Part shown: piece by piece, positions 1-6,838 of the stretch | How positions within the stretch are numbered: the first letter of the stretch is position 1 | Layout: each line of letters opens with the position of its first letter | Assembly: GCA_002428885.1 (NCBI GenBank) | Contig: DIYE01000166.1 | Location: 1 to 18,460 of the forward strand | DNA from: Alphaproteobacteria bacterium UBA6062 | GTDB lineage: Bacteria > Pseudomonadota > Alphaproteobacteria > Sneathiellales > Sneathiellaceae | Direction: 5' to 3' | Length of the DNA stretch: 18,460 nucleotides | Translations under genes and position numbers: made by a program | The notes under the pieces: generated by a model | Told to the model about the DNA's origin: nothing | The model's input: the letters and a program-made list of their open reading frames with translations, nothing else | The model's database searches: none

Positions 1-78
1 GGGGACGGATGTCCCCGCCGGCGCTTGAGGCCAAACAAACAGCCAAGACTTCTCAGCTTAACACCGCATCTCTCTGTA

Positions 79-972
79 TTACCGAGCACCAAACCGGATC
101 TGGGTCACAATCAGGCCGGATGTAATCAGGACAAGGCCACCCCAGGTTTGAAGGGCCGGAACTTCGCCGACAAAGAAGTAGCCCCAGACAACACCGAGCC
201 CCGGATTAATATAATTGTTGAGGGATACAAAGGTCGCGCCGGCCCGCATGATGACGAAAAACAGGATCAGAGTGGCAATGGCGGTTGGAAAAACCCCGAG
301 GATGGCAACCGCCATCAGAGACTGCATGCTGGGAGACTGAGTCCAGGGCTGATCCAGATAAAGGCACAAGGGAACAGACATCAGGCTTGCCATGATAAGA
401 ACACCGGAAGCCCGGGAGACCGGCTCCATGTCAGGCATTTTTTTAGCGAGGAAACTGGCGGTCACATAACAGAAACCGCCGCCGATAATCGCCAGTTGGC
501 TTATAGCGCCGATCCCCAGCTCCGCCAGTGCCGCCGGACCGATCAGAACAACAATGCCGACAAACCCCAGGATAACGCCGATAACCCGCGGAAGGGTCAG
601 TCTCTCATCCGGCGTAACAAAATGGCCGATCAAAAAAGCAAATAGCGGGATGGAGCCGATCAGGATGGATGCCACGGAACTGTCCACCTCAAGCTCCGCC
701 CAACTGATCATAAAGAAAGGCAGGGCGTTGCCGATCAGTCCGATCAGAAAGAAGAAAAACCAGCTTTCTCGGTCCCTCGGCAATGACCCGCCGCGGATTT
801 TCAGGATCGCGTAGAGCAAAACGGCCGCGATCAGCATGCGGCCGGACGCCACCGTAAGCGGGGTCAGGCTTTCAACAGCGATCTTGATAAACAGGAAGCT
901 GGAACTCCACATAAGAGACAAACCGACAAGCGCCAGATAATCCAGAGTCTGGGGTTTTGAAGCTTGGGACAT
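79..972 (-). CDS. EamA-family (drug/metabolite transporter superfamily) permease
   Basis: This is a predicted inner-membrane exporter of 297 residues, the usual size for the DMT superfamily. The protein is almost wholly hydrophobic, with about ten membrane segments in two repeats of the EamA type. The first repeat begins near residue 12 (LVGLSLMWSSSFLFIKIAV) and the second near residue 155. Typical features include the early 'W.S.F' segment and the later 'NNYINPGLGVVWGYFFVGE' stretch, which resembles the family's P-x-x-a-x-l-g-x-x-x-l-g-E pattern near the C-terminus. The ATG start is preceded by AGGAAA at good spacing. The gene is divergent from the L,D-transpeptidase-like gene, with only 45 bp between their starts. 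The substrate cannot be read from the sequence; EamA relatives export amino acids, metabolites or drugs. Confidence 0.9.
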   Translation of the reverse strand: MSQASKPQTLDYLALVGLSLMWSSSFLFIKIAVESLTPLTVASGRMLIAAVLLYAILKIRGGSLPRDRESWFFFFLIGLIGNALPFFMISWAELEVDSSVASILIGSIPLFAFLIGHFVTPDERLTLPRVIGVILGFVGIVVLIGPAALAELGIGAISQLAIIGGGFCYVTASFLAKKMPDMEPVSRASGVLIMASLMSVPLCLYLDQPWTQSPSMQSLMAVAILGVFPTAIATLILFFVIMRAGATFVSLNNYINPGLGVVWGYFFVGEVPALQTWGGLVLITSGLIVTQIRFGAR

Positions 973-1017
973 AAATTTCCTGTTGGGTATTGGGGACGGG
1001 ATTTATAAACTAGTGAA

Positions 1018-1527
1018 ATGCGCATTACCGTCAATGGAAATCACGGACATCGGGGAATGGTTACCTATGGTAACTGTTCATGGCCCTGCGCCCTTGGGAA
1101 GTCCGGCGTTACAACCGATAAAAAGGAAGGTGATCACGCATCACCGGCAGGCTGCTATCCGCTCAGGTCCGTCTGGTACAGGGCCGATAAAGGCGAGAAG
1201 CCGGTTTGCACTCTACCTGTCATGGAGATCAGGCGTGAAGATGGCTGGTGCGATGATCCGGATCATCCGGACTATAACCGGAAGATCACCCTGCCCTTTG
1301 AGGCTCGCCATGAAACCCTGTGGCGCGAAGATGATCTCTATGACATTGTCGTGGTGATCGGTCATAACGACGAGCCACCGGTTCCCGGGAAAGGTAGCTG
1401 CATTTTCATGCATGTTGCAAAGCCGGATTATGATGGCACGGAAGGCTGCGTTGCCCTCAAAAAAAAGGACCTGCTCGAACTGTTGGAGAAAATATCAAAA
1501 GACACCGCTATCGAGATTCTTCTTTAA
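1018..1527 (+). CDS. L,D-transpeptidase (YkuD-fold) family protein
   Basis: This 169-residue protein carries a YkuD-type L,D-transpeptidase catalytic domain. Visible family features are K35-K36-E37-G38-D39 followed by SPAG (residues 42-45), the segment DGWCDDPDHPDYNR (75-88), His116 in VIGHND, His132 in FMHVAKP and the putative nucleophile Cys144 in TEGCVAL. Family members cross-link peptidoglycan peptides or attach lipoproteins through a cysteine acyl-enzyme. Here the usual SHGC-type motif is TEGC, the form seen in the compact L,D-transpeptidase subgroup. No signal peptide or membrane anchor is visible, so periplasmic location is not supported by this start. An internal Met14 is an alternative start and would not add a signal either. 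The Shine-Dalgarno at 1018 is poor. Its stop codon overlaps that of the convergent TetR gene. The domain call is firm; the substrate and compartment are uncertain. Confidence 0.85.
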   Translation: MRITVNGNHGHRGMVTYGNCSWPCALGKSGVTTDKKEGDHASPAGCYPLRSVWYRADKGEKPVCTLPVMEIRREDGWCDDPDHPDYNRKITLPFEARHETLWREDDLYDIVVVIGHNDEPPVPGKGSCIFMHVAKPDYDGTEGCVALKKKDLLELLEKISKDTAIEILL

Positions 1528-2174
1528 TCTTTTTTCGTTCGGTTTTTGATCACCGAGTTGATCTCATCAATTTTTTCCCGGTTTATAAATCCGATGGACA
1601 GGATCATTTCCATATCATCGCGCACCTGACGAAAAGCGTCTTCCTCTGTCAGGTGTCCGGCCCAGCGCAGGCATAGAACCCCATGCATGCTGGCCCACAG
1701 GACAGGCCCCAGCCGATCCGGCGGAACAGTGAAATACCCCTTCTCATAGGCTTGCTGCATAGGTCCCTGGAACAACGACCGGTATTCTTCCGCGATCTCC
1801 TGAACCTCTGGAGAGATTTCATCATCGGGATTTTCCGGTGCGAAAACCAATCGGTACAAAATCGGCCGGTCGACGCCGAACTGCATATAGCAGCGGCCCA
1901 GCGCCGTCAGTTGATCAAGGATACCCTCCTGTGGCGCCATGGCGTCACGACACAGGGAAATAAGATATTTGAAAGCATCAACACAGACCTTGTTCAGAAG
2001 ATCCGACTTGTCTTCAAAATAGAGATAGGGCGTCGAACGGCTGATCCCGGCATCCGTCGCCAGGCGGCGCAGGGTGAGCGCCTGAAACCCCTCTTTTTCA
2101 AGAATTTGGGTGGCAACCGCAATCAGGTCCTGTCGCTTGCCTGCAATCTCGTCTTCGGTCAGTGTCTTCGCCAA
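1524..2174 (-). CDS. TetR/AcrR-family transcriptional regulator (WHG-type C-terminal domain)
   Basis: This is a DNA-binding repressor of 216 residues from the preferred start. The N-terminal TetR helix-turn-helix runs from about residue 14 to 60 (RQDLIAVATQILEKEGF, then LRRLATDAGISRSTPYLYF). The C-terminal ligand domain has the pattern 'WASMHGVLCLRWAG', typical of the WHG-type (TetR_C_33) group. I prefer the TTG at 2174 because AGAGG (minus strand, 2183-2187) lies 8 nt upstream. A longer form starting TTG at 2222 is open, but that start lies inside the putative operator and has no ribosome site. The gene is divergent from a MATE pump across a short region containing two tandem palindromes, so the natural inference is autoregulation plus repression of the pump. 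The ligand is unknown. Confidence 0.88.
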   Translation of the reverse strand: MAKTLTEDEIAGKRQDLIAVATQILEKEGFQALTLRRLATDAGISRSTPYLYFEDKSDLLNKVCVDAFKYLISLCRDAMAPQEGILDQLTALGRCYMQFGVDRPILYRLVFAPENPDDEISPEVQEIAEEYRSLFQGPMQQAYEKGYFTVPPDRLGPVLWASMHGVLCLRWAGHLTEEDAFRQVRDDMEMILSIGFINREKIDEINSVIKNRTKKD

Positions 2175-2182
2175 AAAGCCAG

Positions 2183-2187
2183 CCTCT
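2183..2187 (-). promoter_or_regulatory. Shine-Dalgarno site deciding the TetR start
   Basis: On the minus strand AGAGG occurs here, 8 nt before the TTG at 2172-2174. The alternative upstream TTG (2220-2222) lacks any purine-rich leader and overlaps the palindromic operator. This favours the shorter 216-residue regulator. Translation from TTG usually gives low yield, which suits a repressor. Confidence 0.5.
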
Positions 2188-2196
2188 ATTTTTAAA

Positions 2197-2222
2197 TTGA
2201 CATTGTCAATTGACTGTGTCAA
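2197..2222. promoter_or_regulatory. Tandem palindromic operator between tetR and MATE genes
   Basis: Two 13-bp palindromes abut exactly: TTGACATTGTCAA at 2197-2209 and TTGACTGTGTCAA at 2210-2222. Both share TTGAC...GTCAA arms. They lie immediately upstream of the preferred TetR start and over the putative -35 element of the MATE promoter. TetR-family repressors typically bind such short palindromes in divergent intergenic regions, often as two dimers. The site is read directly from sequence; assignment to this TetR protein is inference. Confidence 0.65.
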
Positions 2223-2238
2223 TTATCATCAATATACC
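2210..2238 (+). promoter_or_regulatory. Putative promoter of the MATE gene
   Basis: TTGACT (2210-2215), a 17-bp spacer and TATACC (2233-2238) give a sigma-70-like promoter facing the MATE gene. The -35 element is one arm of the second palindrome, so repressor binding would block polymerase. An alternative pairing is TTGACA at 2197-2202 with AATTAT at 2221-2226 (18-bp spacer). The transcript would have a leader of roughly 50 nt. Confidence 0.4.
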
Positions 2239-2293
2239 GCCTCAGGCCCTTTCGGGCAAGAGATACTAATCCTTATTCTAGAGAGACAGAGCC

Positions 2294-3694
2294 ATGGAAA
2301 AAAGCCCTGACATTCCAGAAAACATGTATCTTTCCACACCGCTCGGGATTTTGTTCCTGAAAACCGCGACACCGATCATCCTGATCATGATGACAAATGG
2401 CCTCTTTACGGTCGTTGACGGCTGGTTTGTCGGACGCTTCGTCGGGCCGGACGCGCTTTCTGCCGTCACAATGGTCTTTCCCCTCTTCATGATGCTGATT
2501 GCCCTTGGCACCCTGGTCTCCACCGGCTTTGCCAGCGTCCTCGCCCGCATGCTGGGGGCCGGGCAGCGCCGGGAGGGAGAAGAGGCCATGACCAGCGCAC
2601 TGATCCTGTCTGCAGTGATCTGCGGCTTCCTGGTTTTGCTGTTTGAGCTTTTCGGACGGGATCTGGTACTGGCCATCGCCAACGGCTCCCCCACTCTTGC
2701 CGGTATGGGGCATGTGTATATCTCGCTGACCATTCAGTTCTCGCCGCTTTTCTTCCTCTTATCCATGCTGTCGGACAGTTTCAGATGCCAGGGAAAGCTG
2801 GGTGCCATGACCCTGTTTACGGTTGCTGCCACATTGCTCAACGGCTTCTTCAACTACCTGCTGATTGTCGAGTTTAATATGGGGGTCGCCGGATCCGCTT
2901 ATGGAACGGCCCTTGCGCAGGTCGGGTCCAGCATTGCAGCCCTTGGCTATATTTACGCGACAGATAACACGCTGCGCTTCCGGATCGTAAATATAGCCAG
3001 CTTTTTCAGGCATTGGGGCAACTATCTGGCCCTCGGCGCTCCTTCCAGCCTATCCTACGTGGGTGTTTCCGCCATGTCAGCCAGCATTGTCTATCAACTG
3101 CAGGTCTGGGATTCTGCCACTTACGGGACCAGTGTTGCCGCCTATGGCATCGTGACCAGGCTCCTGACTTTCGGGTATATGCCTCTCCTCGGTATGACCC
3201 TCGCATTACAGGCGATTGCCGGTAATAACTTCGGTGCTAAAAACTGGGAAAGAACTTTTGGAAGCCTGAAAATCACGGCTTTAGCGGCACTGGTTTACTG
3301 CGCTATCCTGGAAATAGCCTTTGTTTTCCTGTCAGGCCCGCTCGCGTCAATGTTTGTGGAGAATACTGCCATCATTGCCGAAACTGACCGGATCCTGCCG
3401 CCCATGGCGCTTCTGTATGTCCTGTTCGGTCCCATGCTGATGGTTCCCAGTTTCTTCCAGGCCATCGGTGATGCTGGACGCGCAGGCCTTCTGGGCCTTG
3501 GAAAAATCTATGTCATCAGTATTCCGCTGATCCTGTTGCTTCCCCATGGCATGGGAGAAATGGGGATCTGGTATGCAAGCCCGGTATCAGAGATCTTAGG
3601 TCTGATCCTGACGCTTGCCGTCCTTTGGCATACGGGCATGCTGGGCGGAAATCAGGATCGGTTCCTGCAATCAAAAATGGGAGCACCGTCCTGA
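2294..3694 (+). CDS. MATE-family multidrug efflux transporter
   Basis: This is an inner-membrane cation-coupled antiporter of 466 residues, the usual length for MATE proteins, with about twelve hydrophobic segments in two MatE repeats. The first repeat starts near residue 20 (ILIMMTNGLFTVVDGWFVGRFVGPDALSAV) and the second near residue 240. The motif GWFVGRFVGPDALSAV, followed by the phenylalanine/proline-containing helix and STGFASVLARMLGAG, resembles the MepA-like branch of the family. The gene is preceded by a weak purine-rich leader (GAGAGACAGAG). It lies divergent from a TetR regulator and its putative promoter overlaps a tandem palindrome, which suggests inducible expression. Its stop lies only 9 bp from the stop of the convergent yggS, leaving no room for a terminator hairpin. 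Substrates are unknown; MATE pumps commonly export cationic drugs and dyes. Confidence 0.9.
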   Translation: MEKSPDIPENMYLSTPLGILFLKTATPIILIMMTNGLFTVVDGWFVGRFVGPDALSAVTMVFPLFMMLIALGTLVSTGFASVLARMLGAGQRREGEEAMTSALILSAVICGFLVLLFELFGRDLVLAIANGSPTLAGMGHVYISLTIQFSPLFFLLSMLSDSFRCQGKLGAMTLFTVAATLLNGFFNYLLIVEFNMGVAGSAYGTALAQVGSSIAALGYIYATDNTLRFRIVNIASFFRHWGNYLALGAPSSLSYVGVSAMSASIVYQLQVWDSATYGTSVAAYGIVTRLLTFGYMPLLGMTLALQAIAGNNFGAKNWERTFGSLKITALAALVYCAILEIAFVFLSGPLASMFVENTAIIAETDRILPPMALLYVLFGPMLMVPSFFQAIGDAGRAGLLGLGKIYVISIPLILLLPHGMGEMGIWYASPVSEILGLILTLAVLWHTGMLGGNQDRFLQSKMGAPS

Positions 3695-3703
3695 TATAGG
3701 TTT

Positions 3704-4375
3704 TCAAAGGTTGGAACGGGCACCGAAGATGCCGGTTCCGACCCGGACCGATGTCGCACCAAACTGAATGGCGGTCGGATAATCCCCGCTCATCCCCATG
3801 CTGAGCTTCTTAATCCCGTTCCGTTCGGCGATCCGGGCCAAAAGAGCAAAATAAGGGGCCACCTGCTGAACGGCCGGTGGAATACACATCAGGCCAACCA
3901 CATCAAGGCCCTGCCCTTCCCGGCAGTCCCGGATAAAAGCATCCGCATCGTCAATGGCAATGCCTGACTTCTGCTCTTCCTCACCAATATTGACCTGCAC
4001 ATAAACCGGAATGTTTTTGCCGGCCGCCTTCATTTCCCTGGCCAGGATCGCCGCCAGTTTGGGGCGGTCTACCGTCTGGATCACATCGAACAGGGCGACA
4101 GCATCCCTGGCCTTATTGGTTTGCAACGGACCGATGAGATGCAGCTCCACCCCTTCAAAGCGGGATTTAAGATCCGGCCACTTTGCCTGCGCCTCCTGCA
4201 CCCTGTTTTCGCCGAAAACACGATGCCCGGCCTCCAGCGCGGCAACCACCCGATCAAGAGGCTGCTTTTTGGAAACAGCAATCAGATCTATGTCAGTGCT
4301 TTCCCGATCCCACTTTGCGGCTGTTTTATCGAGAATATCCTGAATGTCCTGAAGGTTTTTTGCGACGTCGCTCAT
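3704..4375 (-). CDS. yggS: YggS-family pyridoxal phosphate homeostasis protein
   Basis: This cytoplasmic PLP-binding protein of the YggS/PROSC family has a fold like the N-terminal domain of alanine racemase and buffers vitamin B6 and amino-acid pools rather than catalysing racemisation. From the chosen ATG it has 223 residues, a normal family length. The PLP-binding lysine is K36 in IAVSKKQP, the same position as in E. coli YggS as I recall it. Other signatures are HLIGPLQTNK, QVNIGEEEQKSG, GLMCIPP and the phosphate-binding C-terminal stretch LSMGMSGDYPTAIQFGATSVRVGTGIFG. The open frame continues upstream to an ATG at 4471, but the extra 32 residues do not resemble the family, whereas the start at 4375 gives MSDVAKNLQDI and follows a GGAA sequence. 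The ThiE-like gene is divergent from it. Confidence 0.93.
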   Translation of the reverse strand: MSDVAKNLQDIQDILDKTAAKWDRESTDIDLIAVSKKQPLDRVVAALEAGHRVFGENRVQEAQAKWPDLKSRFEGVELHLIGPLQTNKARDAVALFDVIQTVDRPKLAAILAREMKAAGKNIPVYVQVNIGEEEQKSGIAIDDADAFIRDCREGQGLDVVGLMCIPPAVQQVAPYFALLARIAERNGIKKLSMGMSGDYPTAIQFGATSVRVGTGIFGARSNL

Positions 4376-4474
4376 ATTTCCGGCCCGGTTCGTTAGCTTA
4401 GTCCTTGCAAATAGCAGATGACGTTCGGAAAAAAAACCTTTTAGGCAGGCTGCATCCGATGATAGCGTCACGCC

Positions 4475-5041
4475 ATGATGATGGATATGTTCTATTTTAC
4501 CGATGACGAAAGAGGTCTGGACCCTCTTCGGGTGGCACAGACCCTGCCGTCAGGAACAGGCATTGTTTTTCGTCATTACAATAGTCAAAATCGCGTAAAA
4601 ATAGCTAAATATCTATCAAAAATCTGCAAACTGCGTCATTTAAGACTGTACATTGCACAAAACCCTACTATTTCTCACGCTGTTGATGCTTATGGGATTC
4701 ACCTGCCAGAATATCAAATTCCGCAAATTCCAATGATCAGGAGCCGATATCCGGACCTTGATATCAGTTCCGCCTGTCATTCTGTGCGGGCCCTTCGAAA
4801 AGCAGCAGACCTTGGCGCCGACAGGGCCTTTCTGTCACCGGTTTTCCCGACAAAAAGCCATCCGGGAAAAGCCGGAACCGGCTTGATGACAGCCGCCCTG
4901 GCTATCCGGGCGCAATCTCTTCCCGTTTACGCTCTTGGCGGTATCCGGGACCATCACTTGAGACAGCTTAGCGGACTTGGATTTTCGGGATTTGGTGCGA
5001 TTTCGTATTTTGAGGATGGGATAGAAGGCAATTCCGCCTAA
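4475..5041 (+). CDS. Thiamine phosphate synthase / TenI superfamily protein
   Basis: This is a 188-residue protein of the TPS/TenI barrel superfamily. Matching features are GIHLPE (residues 74-79), SACHS followed by an A-x-x-x-GAD stretch (99-116), the phosphate-loop segment LSPVFPTKSHPG (120-131) and PVYALGGI (150-157). ThiE joins the thiazole and pyrimidine phosphates of thiamine. Some canonical ThiE residues appear absent: the INDR-type segment is YIAQNP, and GQED after GxH is LPEY, so the usual metal-site aspartates are missing. TenI's reported catalytic histidine in GHVF is also absent (SPVF here). Function is therefore unresolved between an unusual ThiE, a TenI-like tautomerase and a non-catalytic homologue. 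Four clustered ATG codons (4475, 4478, 4481, 4487) leave the start ambiguous, and none has a strong ribosome site. The stop overlaps that of the convergent sulfotransferase gene. Confidence 0.8.
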   Translation: MMMDMFYFTDDERGLDPLRVAQTLPSGTGIVFRHYNSQNRVKIAKYLSKICKLRHLRLYIAQNPTISHAVDAYGIHLPEYQIPQIPMIRSRYPDLDISSACHSVRALRKAADLGADRAFLSPVFPTKSHPGKAGTGLMTAALAIRAQSLPVYALGGIRDHHLRQLSGLGFSGFGAISYFEDGIEGNSA

Positions 5042-5874
5042 TATCCAGGCGGCAGATACCCAAACGTCTTCATCAATTCCGCATTTGGCCGGACAATCCG
5101 ATCAACCTGATCCGAGGTGAGCTTCGATTTCCATTGCCCTGTCTTTCCAACCCTGAAAAAAGCCTTGCTGTGTCGGGAGCGCTCCTTAAAGCCATCGCGC
5201 TTTTCCATGGAACGGAGCGCTTTGAAAGAGGACTGCTTAACCGCACGCGCAACCTGTTTCATGTCAGGGTTCGTACCAAGGAAGCTGAGGATCTTTGTAA
5301 AACTCTCCTGCGGCTGGTCATGCAGATCCTCATAGCGCACCACCATCACCGGAAAAGGGGGCTGCTCTGTCCAGGTTTTCACATTCATCTTCCAGGAACA
5401 GAAAATCTGGCGAACCATCGTTTCGTTTGGTGCCGTACTGCCATTCGGGTCATTCATAAACTCAATGGCCCGATCCAGTTCCAAACCGAAATGATCGGCG
5501 ACCGAAAGAACTATATCCAGGGGGTTCCGAAGGATATAGAGGGCGCTATGGGTCACGGACGGCGTGATCAGCGGGATATCGTGGTAAGTGGACAAAAGAT
5601 TATGGGTCTTCACAAAGACCAATTGGTCATGGCGCGACGCGATAAAGGCATGAGCATTTGGCGTTAGCGCCATAATTTCCTGATCTGGCAGAGCGTCAAC
5701 ATCTCGCGATGTGACCTGCCGATAGGAACTTTTGCTAGAGCCGCCATAAGTGGACAGATCAAGCCTGTTCAGATCCTGCCGCTCTTCCTGCCCCCAGAAA
5801 TAACTGTTGAGAAACATTCGGACCCAGGTATTTCCAGATTTTGGATAGGATGCCAGCCAGACAATTTTCCCCAT
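5038..5874 (-). CDS. Sulfotransferase domain protein (downstream copy)
   Basis: This 278-residue protein resembles PAPS-dependent sulfotransferases (Sulfotransfer_1). The 5'-phosphosulfate loop is YPKSGNTW (residues 10-17). The catalytic pair lies in FVKTHN (Lys89, His91). The 3'-phosphate site is RNPLDIVLS (Arg116 to Ser124), and the C-terminal nucleotide loop is GKTGQWK (243-249). The enzyme would move sulfate from PAPS to a hydroxyl or amine acceptor; no signal peptide is visible, so a cytoplasmic site is likely. It is a clear paralogue of the next gene upstream, with the two proteins aligning without gaps for about 130 residues. The genes are 21 bp apart and probably co-transcribed. No sulfate-activation or glycan gene lies nearby, so the acceptor is unknown. 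Confidence 0.9.
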   Translation of the reverse strand: MGKIVWLASYPKSGNTWVRMFLNSYFWGQEERQDLNRLDLSTYGGSSKSSYRQVTSRDVDALPDQEIMALTPNAHAFIASRHDQLVFVKTHNLLSTYHDIPLITPSVTHSALYILRNPLDIVLSVADHFGLELDRAIEFMNDPNGSTAPNETMVRQIFCSWKMNVKTWTEQPPFPVMVVRYEDLHDQPQESFTKILSFLGTNPDMKQVARAVKQSSFKALRSMEKRDGFKERSRHSKAFFRVGKTGQWKSKLTSDQVDRIVRPNAELMKTFGYLPPGY

Positions 5875-5895
5875 TTATAATCAGCCTTGTATTCC

Positions 5896-6720
5896 TTACA
5901 GATAGCCAAGTTCTGACATGATATCATGATGCGTATCACAAATCCTGTTGACCTGATCTTCCGTCAAAACCGATTTCCATTGCCCTGATTTACCAGATCT
6001 GAAAAAGGCTTCCGCTTTATCGGAACGCTCGTCAAACCCGTCCTTTTGTTCCTGTCGTTGTAGAACTTTGAAAGAAGATAGCTTGATAGCTTTATTAATC
6101 TGGTTTTTTGTGACCTTGAGACCAAAGAACTTTACAACATTACCGAACGTTTTCTGAGGCTTGGTCAACATATCTTCATAGCGAACCCGGTGCTGGTAAG
6201 ACGGATTGAATTTCTCCCAGCTTTTTACATGATCAGACCAGGTTCCATAGAACTGAGGAAGTTTATACTCATCCTCTGGTGTTTCAGCCTTCGGGTCCGC
6301 CATAAAATCGATCGCTTCATCTACAGTAAATCCAAAATGATGAGCCAAACTGATGACCACATCCAAAGGATTTCGGACAATAACAATCGCTCCTGCAGTT
6401 GCTTCCGGGGTTATATACGGTACTCCCCAATTGGTTGCCAGGTTGTTGTGGGTCTTTACAAAAACTGATTCCGATTTGGAAAGGGTCATCAAATGCTGGG
6501 CTTTAGGCGTCAGCTTCATGACATCTTCCGGTGACAGCCCTTCCAGACTCCCGCCATAAGCCTGCTCATACCAATATTTCTGGCTATCTCCATAGGTTAG
6601 CTTTGCCAATTCATTAATATGAACCGAGCTGCTTCTGTCCTGAATGAGATTATGCAAAAAAGACCGCATCCATGTATTTCCGGATTTCGGATAGGATGCC
6701 AGCCAGATAATACCGCCCAT
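5896..6720 (-). CDS. Sulfotransferase domain protein (upstream copy)
   Basis: This 274-residue protein is paralogous to the gene that follows it. It has the same landmarks at the same positions: YPKSGNTW (10-17), FVKTHN with Lys89 and His91, RNPLDVVIS (116-124) and a C-terminal GKSGQWK loop. All residues expected for PAPS binding and catalysis are present, so both copies look active. The middle acceptor-binding region (about 130-200) is the most diverged part, which suggests different or refined acceptor specificity. By eye the coding sequence is more AT-rich than its paralogue, compatible with transfer or older divergence. An AGAGGG ribosome site lies about 10 nt upstream of the ATG, and the porin terminator just upstream separates this pair from the porin transcript. 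Confidence 0.9.
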   Translation of the reverse strand: MGGIIWLASYPKSGNTWMRSFLHNLIQDRSSSVHINELAKLTYGDSQKYWYEQAYGGSLEGLSPEDVMKLTPKAQHLMTLSKSESVFVKTHNNLATNWGVPYITPEATAGAIVIVRNPLDVVISLAHHFGFTVDEAIDFMADPKAETPEDEYKLPQFYGTWSDHVKSWEKFNPSYQHRVRYEDMLTKPQKTFGNVVKFFGLKVTKNQINKAIKLSSFKVLQRQEQKDGFDERSDKAEAFFRSGKSGQWKSVLTEDQVNRICDTHHDIMSELGYL

Positions 6721-6745
6721 AAATTAAACCCTCTTCTCTTCGGGC

Positions 6746-6773
6746 ATTCTAGCGGTCACAAGCAGGTAATCAA
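6746..6773 (-). promoter_or_regulatory. Putative promoter of the sulfotransferase pair
   Basis: On the minus strand TTGATT (6768-6773), a 16-bp spacer and TAGAAT (6746-6751) lie between the porin terminator and the upstream sulfotransferase start. This would give a leader of about 20 nt containing the AGAGGG ribosome site. The match is only moderate. Confidence 0.35.
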
Positions 6774-6783
6774 CTTGATAAAC

Positions 6784-6812
6784 AAAAAAAGGGACGAGCC
6801 GAAGCTCATCCC
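6784..6812 (-). terminator. Rho-independent terminator of the porin gene
   Basis: Reading the minus strand, GGGATGAGC pairs with GCTCGTCCC (9 bp, one T-G wobble) around a TTCG loop closed by C-G, the very stable UUCG tetraloop. A run of seven T follows (the A run at 6784-6790 on the plus strand). The hairpin lies about 27 bp beyond the porin stop codon. Confidence 0.9.
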
Positions 6813-6838
6813 TTCCAAATACATATCTTTCTTTCAGA

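Noticed and set aside
1..16. Hairpin GGGGAC-GGAT-GTCCCC at the left edge, possibly a terminator of the EamA gene
   Set aside because: The sequence that would carry the T run on the minus strand lies outside the window, and on the plus strand no T run follows, so its role cannot be judged.
25..645. 206-codon plus-strand open frame opposite the EamA gene
   Set aside because: Its translation is polar and low in family-like features, while the opposite strand encodes a clear ten-helix transporter; it is an antisense shadow.
4376..4474. Possible TPP riboswitch before the ThiE-like gene
   Set aside because: No CTGAGA-type conserved core or expected stems were found in this gap.
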